Shown here: positions 24,889 to 35,618 of the stretch, in pieces | Layout of the letters: every line of letters starts with the position of its first letter | Position numbering within the stretch: position 1 is the first letter of the stretch | DNA from: Magnetospirillum sp. UT-4 | GTDB lineage: Bacteria > Pseudomonadota > Alphaproteobacteria > Rhodospirillales > Magnetospirillaceae | Direction of reading: 5' to 3' | Length of the DNA: 64,000 nucleotides | NCBI RefSeq assembly: GCF_902729435.1 | Contig: NZ_CACVCG010000046.1 | Coordinates: 157,050 to 221,049, forward strand | Notes under the pieces: model-generated | What the model saw: the letters and a program-made list of their open reading frames with translations, nothing else | The model's database searches: none | Told to the model about the DNA's origin: nothing | Translations under genes and position numbers: made by a program

Positions 24889-25158
24889 CTACGAATAGTC
24901 CCGCCCAAGCTGCCCGTAGGCGCGCAGGAACTGTTCGGCCCGCGCCTGCGCCTCGCCCAGGTCGGCGAAGCTTTCGCGGCAGACGATGCCGCCGCCCGGC
25001 AGTTCGATCTCCAGATGGAAGCGGTGGCGGGACAGGCGGTGGGGGCGGTCGGGCGGGATGGTCTCGGTCACGATGGTGCCGTAGGTGTGCTGCTGGAACT
25101 CGTCGGTGATGCGCAGCCGCCCGGCCATGGGCAGGAACAGAAGCGTCTCGCCCCGCAT
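24889..25158 (-). CDS. Hypothetical protein (89 aa)
   Basis: I do not recognise the family. The 89-residue product has a beta-rich middle (HRFHLEIELPGGGIVCRE) and a helical C-terminus (DLGEAQARAEQFLRAYGQ), no signal peptide and a single Cys. It starts at ATG 25158 and lies 29 bp downstream of the 168-aa gene in the same direction, so the two may share a transcript. Its 3' end abuts the 176-bp repeat. Confidence 0.6.
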   Translation of the reverse strand: MRGETLLFLPMAGRLRITDEFQQHTYGTIVTETIPPDRPHRLSRHRFHLEIELPGGGIVCRESFADLGEAQARAEQFLRAYGQLGRDYS

Positions 25159-25187
25159 GTCCTAACGACCCTCGCCAGACGCGCGCA

Positions 25188-25694
25188 TCAGCCCAGCAGC
25201 CCGTCGATTTCGGCCTGGTCCATGGTACGGGCGGTGCCGTGGATGTTGGCCGAGGCGCAGTCCATCAGCAGCTGGGCGGCCCGCGCCAGCGCGGTGCAAT
25301 GCTCGCGCAGCTGGTCCTCGCCGGCGCCGGCGGCGATCTCGCGGTCGATGCGGTCGATGCCCTCGAGGATCAGGGTGTTGATCTGGGCGACGGTCTCTTC
25401 GAACGGGGCGCGGAACTTGGACGGCACCCGGTCATAGGCCTCGATGGCCAGCTGCTTGTCGCGGAAGGTGGAATCGGCGAAGTGGGCCTTGTAGTCCTTG
25501 GGCTGCCAGGCCTTGCATTCCTCGATCATGTCCGGCATGTCCGGCAGCATGTCGAACAGCATGACGATCTCGTTGAAGTGATTCAGGTAGTCGGTCGCCA
25601 GCAGGGTCTGGGGACTGATGTTGGTCCCCTCGACCATGGCGCGGTATTCCTCGAATGCCGCCAGTTCGTCCGCCGGAATGTCCCCGTCCACCAT
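25188..25694 (-). CDS. Hypothetical protein with a C-terminal FliM/CheZ-like EIDxLL peptide (168 aa)
   Basis: Mostly helical, soluble 168-residue protein of no family I can name. Its last eleven residues, MDQAEIDGLLG, resemble the N-terminal CheY-binding peptide of FliM (LSQxEIDALL) and the C-terminal CheY-binding peptide of CheZ. That suggests, but does not show, docking to a CheY-like receiver. The ATG at 25692-25694 is the first plausible start. The upstream 85 bp to rlmH hold no gene. Confidence 0.7.
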   Translation of the reverse strand: MVDGDIPADELAAFEEYRAMVEGTNISPQTLLATDYLNHFNEIVMLFDMLPDMPDMIEECKAWQPKDYKAHFADSTFRDKQLAIEAYDRVPSKFRAPFEETVAQINTLILEGIDRIDREIAAGAGEDQLREHCTALARAAQLLMDCASANIHGTARTMDQAEIDGLLG

Positions 25695-25779
25695 GATCCG
25701 CCCTGTCGCTTCCCCTGGCGCATCCTCGCAAGCCGGGGCCGGATATTCAAGAGCGGACTCAATACTTTGGCCGTGACGG

Positions 25780-26238
25780 CTAAACCCTGTGGTAGGGATG
25801 GCCGGCCAGGATGGCCTGGGCCCGCCACAATTGCTCGGCCAGCATGGCGCGCACCAGCATGTGCGGCCAGGTCAGGGCGCCGAAGGACAGCAGCAATCCG
25901 GCGCGCTCCCGCACCGCCTGGGCATGGCCATCGGCGCCGCCGATGAGGAAGGCGAGGTCGCCCACCCCGTCGTCGCGCCACCGCCCCAGCATCCCGGCGA
26001 AGGCCTCGGAGCCCAGGCTGCGCCCCCGTTCGTCGAGGGCCACCACCACCGCCCCGGCGGGGATGGCGGCCAGCAGCAGCTCGCCCTCGCGCGCCTTGCG
26101 TTCGGCACCGGGCAGCGGCCGCTTCTCCTCGACCTCGCGCAGGGTCGGCGGCGCCGTCAGGCGGCGGACGTACTGGTCATAGAGGTCGCGCTCGGGGCCG
26201 GCCTTGGCGCGGCCGACCGCCGCCAGCCACAGGCGCAT
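25780..26238 (-). CDS. rlmH: 23S rRNA (pseudouridine1915-N3)-methyltransferase
   Basis: 152 residues, normal size. RlmH is a SPOUT methyltransferase acting on pseudouridine 1915 in helix 69 of assembled 70S ribosomes. The knot motifs are present: [26 protein letters not shown] and [20 protein letters not shown] with a C-terminal HPYHR. It follows rsfS by one base in the same direction, the usual nadD-rsfS-rlmH order. Confidence 0.96.
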   Translation of the reverse strand: MRLWLAAVGRAKAGPERDLYDQYVRRLTAPPTLREVEEKRPLPGAERKAREGELLLAAIPAGAVVVALDERGRSLGSEAFAGMLGRWRDDGVGDLAFLIGGADGHAQAVRERAGLLLSFGALTWPHMLVRAMLAEQLWRAQAILAGHPYHRV

Positions 26239-26239
26239 G

Positions 26240-26608
26240 CTAGAGCGAGGCCGGGGCGGCCGGGCGGGCGCCGGACGAGATGGCGGCGGCGGCCTCGGCG
26301 GCGCGCGGAATGCCCCACATCTTTTCCAGGTTGTAGAAGGCGCGGACCTCGGGCCGGAACAGGTGGACGATGATGTCGCCGGCGTCGATCAGCACCCAGT
26401 CGCACTGGGGCATGCCCTCCGCCGCCACCCTCTGGCCGGCCGCCTTCAGCTTCTCGGACAGGTGGTCGGCCATGGCGCCGACCTGGCGGGCGGATCGGCC
26501 GGTGGCGATGACCATGTGGTCGGCCATGCTGGACTTGCCGCGCAGGTCGATGACGGTGATGTCTTCCGCCTTGCCGTCTTCAAGCGAGGCGGTGACAAGG
26601 TCGACCAA
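26240..26608 (-). CDS. rsfS: Ribosomal silencing factor RsfS (start uncertain)
   Basis: RsfS binds ribosomal protein L14 and blocks 30S-50S joining during starvation. The family core is clear: [36 protein letters not shown] and [15 protein letters not shown]...FYNLEKMWG. From a TTG at 26606-26608 it has 122 residues. An in-frame AUA at 26648-26650 would add 14 residues and sits 7 bp after an AAAGGAG Shine-Dalgarno, overlapping the nadD stop; the TTG has no good Shine-Dalgarno. No ATG or GTG is available upstream without entering nadD deeply. The C-terminus has a short Ala-rich tail. Confidence 0.9.
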   Translation of the reverse strand: MVDLVTASLEDGKAEDITVIDLRGKSSMADHMVIATGRSARQVGAMADHLSEKLKAAGQRVAAEGMPQCDWVLIDAGDIIVHLFRPEVRAFYNLEKMWGIPRAAEAAAAISSGARPAAPASL

Positions 26609-26646
26609 GTCTTCCGCGGTCGGGGAAGCGGGTCTAGATCGGGGTG

Positions 26647-27273
26647 TTATCGCGTCTCTCCTTTTGTCTGCCCAATGGCTGCCTGTCTTATGGCTGTCGC
26701 CGAGGCGGGATGCAGCCGGGTGTGGAAGAAGGTCCACACCGGCGGCGCCATCCCGGCCAACCCACGCGCCCGCCCCTCGGCCAACCGGTAGCGGCCCATG
26801 CGGCGGGCGGCCTTGGCGGCCATTGCCCTTTGAGAATAGGGAGAGCGGGCGAGAATCGCAACCGGAACGGCCGCGAAGATGCGGCGCCAGCGGTCCCAGC
26901 GCGCCATCTGCACCAGGTTGTCGGCCCCCATCAGCCAGACGAAGCGGGCGCGGGGGAAGCGGGTCGCCAGCCTGGCCAGGGTGTCGGCGGTGTAGCGGGT
27001 GCCGAGAGCGGTCTCGATGGCGGTGGCCAGCAGGCGCGGATGGCCGGCGCACACCCGGCGGGCCGAGTCCAGGCGATCGGCCAGCGGCGCCATGCCGGCG
27101 GCCGCCTTCAACGGATTCTGCGGACTGACCAGCAGCCACACCTGATCGAGGCCGAGCCGCGTCAGCGCCGTCTCGGCGACGAAGCGATGGCCGCCATGGG
27201 CCGGGTTGAACGACCCGCCCAGCAGCCCGATGCGGACATTGCGGCGGTCACCCCAGGGGTTGGGCGAGAGCAT
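26647..27273 (-). CDS. nadD: Nicotinate-nucleotide adenylyltransferase
   Basis: 208 residues. NadD adenylylates nicotinate mononucleotide to deamido-NAD. The nucleotidyltransferase signature GGSFNPAHGGHRFVAE (GxFxPxHxGH) is at residues 19-34; LVSPQNPLK and WLMGADNL follow as in the family. The ATG at 27271-27273 gives a 14-residue lead-in. It is the first gene of nadD-rsfS-rlmH; rsfS begins at or after its stop. Confidence 0.95.
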   Translation of the reverse strand: MLSPNPWGDRRNVRIGLLGGSFNPAHGGHRFVAETALTRLGLDQVWLLVSPQNPLKAAAGMAPLADRLDSARRVCAGHPRLLATAIETALGTRYTADTLARLATRFPRARFVWLMGADNLVQMARWDRWRRIFAAVPVAILARSPYSQRAMAAKAARRMGRYRLAEGRARGLAGMAPPVWTFFHTRLHPASATAIRQAAIGQTKGETR

Positions 27274-27293
27274 CGGCTTTCACCCGATCAATG

Positions 27294-27383
27294 CAACACG
27301 GATGAACGCGGATGGCCGCAGATGGACACGGATAGGACTCTCCCATCTGCGTCCATCTTGTTCATCTGCGTTCATCCGTGTTG
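27294..27383. repeat. Inverted repeat with 15-bp perfect outer arms between proA and nadD
   Basis: CAACACGGATGAACG at 27294-27308 pairs with CGTTCATCCGTGTTG at 27369-27383; the inner sequence (CAGATGGACAC.., CATCTGCGTCCATC) is also largely complementary. This is the widespread 'AACACGGATGAACGC' bacterial repeat. It occupies most of the 123 bp between proA and nadD and may act as a transcriptional punctuation mark. Confidence 0.75.
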
Positions 27384-27396
27384 CCATGGACAGCTC

Positions 27397-28655
27397 TCAC
27401 CCGGGACGCACCTGTCCGGTTCCCAGCACCTTGTACTTGAAGGTGCACAGCTGCTCGACGCCGACCGGGCCGCGGGCGTGCATGCGGCCCGTCGAGATGC
27501 CGATTTCGGCGCCCATGCCGAACTCGCCGCCATCGGCGAACTGGGTCGAGGCGTTCCAGCAGACGATGGCGGAATCGCAGCCGTCGAGGAAGGTCTCGGC
27601 GGCGGCCGGGTCCTCGGCGATGATCGCCTCGGTATGCTGGCTGCCGTAGCGGTTGACGTGCTCCACCGCGCCCGCCACGCCGTCCACCACCTTCACCGAG
27701 ATGATGGCGTCCAGGTACTCCGTCTGCCAGTCCTCCTCGGTCGCCGGCAGGACGCGGGGATCGGCGGCCTGCGCCGCCTGGTCGCCGCGCACCTGGCAGC
27801 CGGCATCGGCCAGCATGGTCACCAGGGGCTTCAGGTGGGTGGCGGCACAGGCCTGGTCGACCAGCAGGGTCTCGGTGGCGCCGCAGATGCCGGTGCGGCG
27901 CATCTTGGCGTTCAGCACCACCGTCTTCGCCATCTCCAGGTCGGCCGAGGCATCCACATAGGTGTGGCAGATGCCCTCCAGGTGCTGGAACAGCGGCACC
28001 TTGCTTTCTTCCCGCACGCGGGCGACCAGCGACTTGCCGCCGCGCGGCACGATGACGTCGATGTGGTCGGTCATGCCCAGCATCACCCCCACCGCCGCGC
28101 GATCGGTGGTGGGGACCATCTGCACCGCGTCCTCGGGCAGACCGGCGGCGCGGATGCCGGCGCGCACGCAATCCATGATGGCGCGCGAGGAATGGAAGCT
28201 TTCCGAGCCGCCGCGCAGGATGGCGCCGTTGCCCGATTTCAGGCACAGGGCGGCGGCGTCGGCGGTGACGTTGGGCCGGCTCTCGTAGATGATGCCGATC
28301 ACCCCCAGCGGCACCGCGACGCGCTGGATGCGCAGGCCGTTGGGCCGGTCCCACGCGGCCAGGGTGCGGCCGACCGGGTCGGGCAGGGCGGCGACCTCCT
28401 CGAGGCCGCGGGCCATGGCCTCGATGCGCTTCTCGTCCAGCATCAGGCGGTCGAGCAGGGCCTTGGACAGGCCCTTGGCGGTGCCGGCCGCCATGTCCTC
28501 GCCATTGGCCCGCTCGATGGCGGCGACGCCCTGGCGCAGCGCCTGGGCGGCGGCCAGCAGCGCCCGGTTCTTGGCCTCGGCCGGCGCCAGCGCCAGCACG
28601 CGCGAGGCGGCACGGGCCTTGCGGCCGATCTCGGTCATCAGGTCGCGGATGTCGG

Positions 28656-28659
<4 letters not shown>
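27397..28659 (-). CDS. proA: Glutamate-5-semialdehyde dehydrogenase (gamma-glutamyl phosphate reductase)
   Basis: 420 residues. It reduces gamma-glutamyl phosphate with NADPH to glutamate-5-semialdehyde in proline synthesis. Motifs: [43 protein letters not shown], the catalytic Cys in [13 protein letters not shown] and [20 protein letters not shown]. Its ATG overlaps the proB stop (ATGA), so the two subunits of the labile-intermediate pathway are coupled. Confidence 0.96.
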
Positions 28660-31107
<2,448 letters not shown>

Positions 31108-31114
31108 AGACTCG

Positions 31115-31154
31115 AAAAAACAAAAAGGGGAACGGACGAACCGTTCCCCTTTCG
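31115..31154 (-). terminator. Rho-independent terminator of rplU-rpmA
   Basis: On the minus strand, AAAGGGGAACGG and its complement CCGTTCCCCTTT flank a short loop around TTCGT, followed by TTGTTTTTT. It lies 29 bp past the rpmA stop. Confidence 0.92.
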
Positions 31155-31182
31155 CGAAATCTCTCCGTGGGAGAACGGCCGA

Positions 31183-31449
31183 TTACTCGGCGGCCTCCGG
31201 CAGCGGGGCGATGTCGATGAAGGTGCGCTCGCCGCGATGGCGGAAGCTGACCGTGCCGGGGGCGGTGGCGAACAGCGTGTGGTCCTTGCCCATGCCGACA
31301 TTGACGCCGGGATAGAACTTGGTGCCGCGCTGGCGCACGATGATGTTGCCGGGGATCACGAGCTCGCCGCCGAACTTCTTGACGCCCAGGCGCTTGCTTT
31401 CCGAGTCGCGACCGTTGCGGGACGAACCGCCAGCCTTTTTATGAGCCAT
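31183..31449 (-). CDS. rpmA: 50S ribosomal protein L27
   Basis: 88 residues starting [20 protein letters not shown], the unmistakable L27 N-terminus that reaches the peptidyl transferase centre. [19 protein letters not shown] follows. It lies 25 bp downstream of rplU and ends at a strong terminator. Confidence 0.98.
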   Translation of the reverse strand: MAHKKAGGSSRNGRDSESKRLGVKKFGGELVIPGNIIVRQRGTKFYPGVNVGMGKDHTLFATAPGTVSFRHRGERTFIDIAPLPEAAE

Positions 31450-31474
31450 GGTACTACTCCTTGCCCCGTCCGGT

Positions 31475-31777
31475 TCAGCCGGCGGCGATGTCGGTGATGC
31501 GCAGGATGGTGATGTCCTGGCGATGCCCGTTCTTGCGGCGCGAGCTCTGGCGGCGGCGCTTCTTGAACACGATCAGCTTCGGCCCGCGGGCCTGGGCGAC
31601 CACGGTGGCGGTGACCTTGGCGCCGGCCACGGTGGGGGCGCCGATCTGGTCGCCGACCATCAGCACCTGGTCCAGGACCACTTCCGCCCCGGCCTCGCCG
31701 GCCAGCTTCTCGACGCGGATGACGTCGTCCTTGGCAACCTTGTACTGCTTACCGCCGGTCTGGATGACTGCGAACAT
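31475..31777 (-). CDS. rplU: 50S ribosomal protein L21
   Basis: 100 residues, [19 protein letters not shown] to IRITDIAA, with [16 protein letters not shown] near the C-terminus, the L21 signature. It begins the rplU-rpmA transcript, with a good sigma-70-type promoter upstream. Confidence 0.98.
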   Translation of the reverse strand: MFAVIQTGGKQYKVAKDDVIRVEKLAGEAGAEVVLDQVLMVGDQIGAPTVAGAKVTATVVAQARGPKLIVFKKRRRQSSRRKNGHRQDITILRITDIAAG

Positions 31778-31841
31778 CGGGGATCGTCCTACGCAAAAAT
31801 GAACTGACGCGCCAAGGGGTGACCCGGCGCGAGAGGGCGCA

Positions 31842-31869
31842 ACTATACTCGGGCGAACCCCGGAGTCAA
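31842..31869 (-). promoter_or_regulatory. Sigma-70-type promoter for rplU-rpmA
   Basis: On the minus strand TTGACT (31869-31864), a 16-bp spacer and TATAGT (31847-31842). Transcription would start near 31835, leaving a leader of about 57 nt before the rplU ATG. Both hexamers are close to consensus, as expected for a ribosomal protein operon. Confidence 0.75.
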
Positions 31870-31884
31870 GCGTCTGATGCGCCC

Positions 31885-32331
31885 TCAGCCCCGCAGCACG
31901 TCGCCCAGGTGGTCGCGGATGGCGTGGGCCGGCAGATGGGTGAGGTCCTTGCCGATCTCGGCGGTGACCATGCGCCGCACCGCCGGGTCGAGAGCGCGGC
32001 GCAGATCGCCCAGCATCTCGGGCGGCGCCACCAGCACCAGGCGGGCGAAGGCGTGGCGGCGGGCGGCCTCGGCCAGTTCGTCGGCGACGGCGCGGGCAAG
32101 CAGGGTCTTCTCGCCCGCCTTCCAGTCGGAATGGGGCTCGATGGCGTGGCGGCCCTCGCCGGCGCTGTCGAAGCTCCGCCCCGGGCGATCGCTGCCGACG
32201 TCGCGCGGATGGGCGCGAGTGGGCATGGCCAGATCGTGGTCGAGGGCGGGGATGAGGGCGGTCTTGTCGTCGCGATAGAACTGGGCGCGCGCACCGTCGG
32301 CGACCAGGACCCAGGTCGGCGTAGCAGCCAT
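31885..32331 (-). CDS. Host-attachment-family protein
   Basis: 148 residues matching the 'protein required for attachment to host cells' family (Host_attach). It starts [17 protein letters not shown], has a middle with many His and Asp, and ends [19 protein letters not shown], the family's typical C-terminal motif. The fold resembles eRF1/BaeRF-type domains; the molecular role in free-living bacteria is unclear. No signal peptide. The rplU promoter lies close to its 3' end. Confidence 0.82.
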   Translation of the reverse strand: MAATPTWVLVADGARAQFYRDDKTALIPALDHDLAMPTRAHPRDVGSDRPGRSFDSAGEGRHAIEPHSDWKAGEKTLLARAVADELAEAARRHAFARLVLVAPPEMLGDLRRALDPAVRRMVTAEIGKDLTHLPAHAIRDHLGDVLRG

Positions 32332-32524
32332 GTCGTCCTCCCGAAACTGTTCTTCCGGCCCATTATAGGCCGCCGCCGCCCGGTCATGCAGCGACGCCTC
32401 GGTGTAGGAGGGGCCGGATATTCGCCGGACCCACCCCTGCGAAATGGGCAGCGGCGCGCCCGGCTTCGCCCTGGCGCGATGGGCGTGATTGCAAAATTGT
32501 TCGTTTTATGTTCTAATGCCGGCC

Positions 32525-32800
32525 ATGCTGACGCCCGACATTGAGCGCCGTTACGACGGCCCCGTCCCGCCCGCCGATCCGGCGCATCCGGCAATCCCGC
32601 CGGCCGCCGCCCGTATTCGCCTGTTCGACCGCCTGGCGGCCGAGGCGCGGGCCGGGGCGGCCCGCTGCCGCCTGGTGCGCGATTGCGGCGCCGACCGCCA
32701 TGCCGGCGCCCTGGCCTGCTACCGGGCGCACGCGGTGGCGTGGCGGGGAATGGGTCCCGGAAGCCCGGTCACCGCAGCACCCGCCAGGTGGGAAAGGTGA
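32525..32800 (+). CDS. Hypothetical protein (91 aa)
   Basis: A 91-residue reading frame from the ATG at 32525, with Pro/Ala-rich start and CRLVRDCG and HAGALACYRAHAVAWRGMG in the middle. Family unknown. Its last 32 bp overlap the end of the histidine kinase gene on the other strand. A lower-GC leader (TTGTTCGTTTTATGTTCTAAT, 32498-32518) precedes it and may include a promoter. It could be non-coding. Confidence 0.45.
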   Translation: MLTPDIERRYDGPVPPADPAHPAIPPAAARIRLFDRLAAEARAGAARCRLVRDCGADRHAGALACYRAHAVAWRGMGPGSPVTAAPARWER

Positions 32801-34286
32801 CGGTGACCGTGGTGCCGTGGCCGGGCTGGCTGTCCACCGCCAGGCTGGCGCCGTGCAGTTCCGCCAGGCTGCGGGCCAGCGGCAGCCCGATGCCGGTGCC
32901 TTCGTGCTTGCGGGCCAGCCCGGATTCGACGCGGCCGAAGCGGCTCATGGCCTTGGCGATGTCCTCGGTCGTCATGCCGATGCCGGTGTCGGTCACCGCC
33001 AGCCGCAACCCCCCGGCGGGAGTCAGGACGGCGGTGATCTCGACCCGCCCGCCGGCCGGGGTGTACTTCACCGCGTTGGAGGCCAGGTTCAGCACCACCT
33101 GGGTGAGCCGACGCTCGTCGCCGCGCAGCCGCGGCAAATCCGCCGGCAGGCTGGCGGACAGGGCGACGCCGCCGGCCTCGGCCTGGATGCGGAGCAGGCG
33201 CATCACCGCCTCGACCATCCCGTCCACCGCCACCGGACGGTCGTCCAGCTCGAGCCGGCCGGCCTCGATGGCGGACAGGTCGAGGATTTCGTTGATCAGC
33301 CGGAGCAGATGCTCGCCCGACGCCTTGATGTCGCCGAGATATTCGCGGTGGCGGGCATTGGCGACCTCGCCCAGCATCCCCGACAGCAGCGCCTCGGAAA
33401 ATCCGATCACCGCGTTCAGCGGGGTGCGCAGCTCGTGGCTCATGTTGGCCAGCAGGTCGGACTTGGCCTGGCTGGCGATCTCGGCGCGATGGACCGCCTG
33501 GGCCAGCGCGTCGGTGGCGGCGCGGCGGGCGCTGATGTCGCGCACCACCGCCCACATGCCGACCGCCTCGCCCGCCGTGTCGCGCAGCAGGACGGTGCGC
33601 ATCTCCACCGGAATGACGCTGCCGTCCTTGCGCCGGTATTCCTTCTCGTAGATGTCGGAATAACCGCGGCCCAGCACCTGGTCCCGCACGATGGCCGCCT
33701 CCATGGCGTGCCAGGGCGCCGGCGTCAGGTCGAGATAGGTCAGCCGGCGCAGCTCGTCGTCGTCATGGCCCAGCATGTCGCGGAAGAACGCGTTGCAGTC
33801 GGCGATGCGGCCGTCCAGGTCGACCTGGACGAAGGGATCGAACAGGTTCTCGCGGAAGGCGCGGTAGCGCGCCTCGCTGGCCTTCAGCGCCTGTTCCGCC
33901 CGCACCCGTTCGGTGACCAGCTCGGACAGGATGACCAGGCCGCCGACCTCGCCGTCGTAGCGCCGCCACGGCCGGATTTCCCAGCGCACCCATTCCAGCG
34001 TGCCGTCGGCGCGGGGAAAGGGGTCGGCATCGCTACGCTCGGTGTGGCCGTCGAGGCAGCGGCGGTGGATGGCCTGCCAGCGTTCGGGCAGATCGGGAAA
34101 TATTTCGTAGTGGCTGCGGCCGATCACGGTCTGGCCGGTCAGGCCGTAATCCTTCATCCAGCGCCGGCTGGCGGCCAGATAGCGCATGTCGTGGTCGAAC
34201 ACCGCCATCCCCGCCGGCGCGGCATCCATGAACGCCGACCAGATGTCGCCGCTGAGGTGAAGATCGTCGCGCATCCCCTGGGCCAC
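32769..34286 (-). CDS. PAS-domain sensor histidine kinase
   Basis: 505 residues, no membrane segment, so a cytoplasmic sensor. Two PAS domains (about 15-130 and 142-262, the second with a PAC-like EYRRKDGSVIPVEMRTV), HisKA with the phospho-His in HELRTPLNAVIGFSE, and HATPase with N box LNLASNAVKYTP, G1 DTGIGM and G2 GTGIGLPLARSLAE. No response-regulator gene is adjacent, so it is an orphan kinase. The ATG at 34284-34286 opens MAQGMRDDLHLSG. The ligand or cofactor of the PAS domains cannot be told from the sequence. Confidence 0.93.
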   Translation of the reverse strand: MAQGMRDDLHLSGDIWSAFMDAAPAGMAVFDHDMRYLAASRRWMKDYGLTGQTVIGRSHYEIFPDLPERWQAIHRRCLDGHTERSDADPFPRADGTLEWVRWEIRPWRRYDGEVGGLVILSELVTERVRAEQALKASEARYRAFRENLFDPFVQVDLDGRIADCNAFFRDMLGHDDDELRRLTYLDLTPAPWHAMEAAIVRDQVLGRGYSDIYEKEYRRKDGSVIPVEMRTVLLRDTAGEAVGMWAVVRDISARRAATDALAQAVHRAEIASQAKSDLLANMSHELRTPLNAVIGFSEALLSGMLGEVANARHREYLGDIKASGEHLLRLINEILDLSAIEAGRLELDDRPVAVDGMVEAVMRLLRIQAEAGGVALSASLPADLPRLRGDERRLTQVVLNLASNAVKYTPAGGRVEITAVLTPAGGLRLAVTDTGIGMTTEDIAKAMSRFGRVESGLARKHEGTGIGLPLARSLAELHGASLAVDSQPGHGTTVTVTFPTWRVLR

Positions 34287-34516
34287 GCATGCGGATTGCT
34301 ACCGCCTATAACGTGCTGGGCGGAACTCACGTGCGCAATATGCCCTGAGGTTGGGGGCCGGCCTGGGCCATCGTATGGCCCAGGCCGATTCGCCAAATTC
34401 ATTCGACCCTCAGGCGCCGGGCAGGCTTCTCCGAAACCCTTGGCTTCCGCCGCAGGGGCAGCGCGGGCGCCTTGCGCCCGGCCAAACCCGATGGGCCGCG
34501 CCGACCGGCTTTGGCT
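34287..34516. terminator. Intergenic hairpins between fabI and the kinase gene
   Basis: Two perfect hairpins: GGCCTGGGCCAT (34360-34371) with ATGGCCCAGGCC (34375-34386), and CGGGCGC (34464-34470) with GCGCCCG (34474-34480). The second lies 37 bp past the fabI stop and could end that leftward transcript, though neither has a T-run. Confidence 0.5.
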
Positions 34517-35317
34517 TCACCCGACGATGTGGTAGCCGCCGTCGATGAACATGGTGGTGCCGGTCACCGCCTTGGCCAGGTCGCTGACCAGGAAGGCGGC
34601 ATAGGCGCCGCAATCCTCGATGGTCGCCAGCTGGTGGGTGGGGGCGCGCGAGGCGGCGGCCTCCATCAGCTCGTCGAAGCGGTCGATGCCCGAGGCGGCG
34701 CGGGTCTTCAGCGGACCCGGCGACAGGGTGACGACGCGGATGCCCTTGGCGCCCAGCTCGGCCGCCATGTACTTGGTCGAGGCCTCCAGCGCCGCCTTGA
34801 CCGGACCCATGACGTTGTAGTGCTCGACCACCTTGCGGCCGCCGTAGAACGACACCGTCATCAGGCAGCCGCCATCGACCATCAGCGGCTCGGCCAGCTT
34901 GCCCATGCGCATGAAGGAATGGCACGAGACGTCCATGGCCATCTGGAAGCCCTCGCGCGAGCAGTCGACGACGCGGCCGTGCAGGTCCTCGCGGTTGGCG
35001 AAGGCGATGGAGTGGATGACGAAGTCGAGGCGGCCCCAGGTCTTGGCGATCTTGTCGAACACCGCCTCGAGCTGGCCGTCCTCGCGCACGTCGCAGGGCT
35101 CGAAGATCTCGGCGTCCAGGCTCTCGGCCAGCGGACGGACCCACTTCTCGGCCTTGTCGTTGAGGTAGGTGACGGCGAGGTCGGCGCCGTAGGCGCGGCA
35201 ATAGGTGGCGCAGCCATAGGCGATGCTCTGGTCGTTGGCGATGCCGACCACCAGCCCCTTCTTGCCGGTGAGGTCGAGCTTGGGCAGGGTCATGTACGGC
35301 TTGGCGATGGCGTCCAT
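34517..35317 (-). CDS. fabI: Enoyl-[acyl-carrier-protein] reductase (NADH)
   Basis: 266 residues of the short-chain dehydrogenase family. FabI reduces enoyl-ACP in the last step of fatty acid elongation. It shows GKKGLVVGIANDQSIAYG (cofactor binding), HSIAFANR, FYGGRKVVEHYNVMGPVKAA (active-site Tyr and Lys spaced as in FabI) and the late GIDRFDELMEAAASRAP substrate loop. The ATG at 35315-35317 gives MDAIAKPYMTLPKL; a second ATG 24 bp in is possible. Alphaproteobacteria often carry two fabI genes; whether this is the main one cannot be decided. Confidence 0.93.
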   Translation of the reverse strand: MDAIAKPYMTLPKLDLTGKKGLVVGIANDQSIAYGCATYCRAYGADLAVTYLNDKAEKWVRPLAESLDAEIFEPCDVREDGQLEAVFDKIAKTWGRLDFVIHSIAFANREDLHGRVVDCSREGFQMAMDVSCHSFMRMGKLAEPLMVDGGCLMTVSFYGGRKVVEHYNVMGPVKAALEASTKYMAAELGAKGIRVVTLSPGPLKTRAASGIDRFDELMEAAASRAPTHQLATIEDCGAYAAFLVSDLAKAVTGTTMFIDGGYHIVG

Positions 35318-35456
35318 CAGGTCAACCTTTCGGGCAGGGTCTGCTGCACCGCAACATACACCGGTCGGGCAGGTCCGGGAAGCCACCCCGGCCCCATGCG
35401 CGCCGGATTTCCCCGATCCGTCACGAAGTGCCATATTCCGTGGGGTCTTTGCGGCC

Positions 35457-35486
35457 TTGACGCGGGAGGCGGTGGGCGGCTAATGG
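35457..35486 (+). promoter_or_regulatory. Promoter candidate for metZ
   Basis: TTGACG at 35457-35462, an 18-bp spacer and TAATGG at 35481-35486. The predicted start, about 35493, coincides with the 5' edge of the SAM-II riboswitch, which supports the assignment. Confidence 0.65.
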
Positions 35487-35491
35487 TTGGC

Positions 35492-35547
35492 TTCGTGGTG
35501 ATTTGTCCGACCGGCTTGCGGCCACGTTAAACCAAGCGCTAAAGAGG
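35492..35547 (+). promoter_or_regulatory. SAM-II riboswitch
   Basis: The segment reads TCGTGGTGATTTG, then CCGGCTTGCGGCCACGTTAA and GCGCTAAAGAGG, matching the SAM-II consensus in order. P1 is CGTGG (35494-35498) with CCACG (35522-35526), and the GCTAAAG 3' strand completes the pseudoknot. SAM-II is known almost only from alphaproteobacteria, upstream of methionine genes such as metZ and metA. Binding of SAM should lower metZ expression. The start codon is about 70 nt downstream, further than in many examples; GGTCC at 35546-35550 could pair with GGACC of the metZ Shine-Dalgarno region. Confidence 0.92.
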
Positions 35548-35618
35548 TCCGGCCCCGAGGTCCGCCCGGGTTCCGGCCTTGTCAGGTCGGGGCAATCGTG
35601 GCGAAAGGACCGGCCCCC

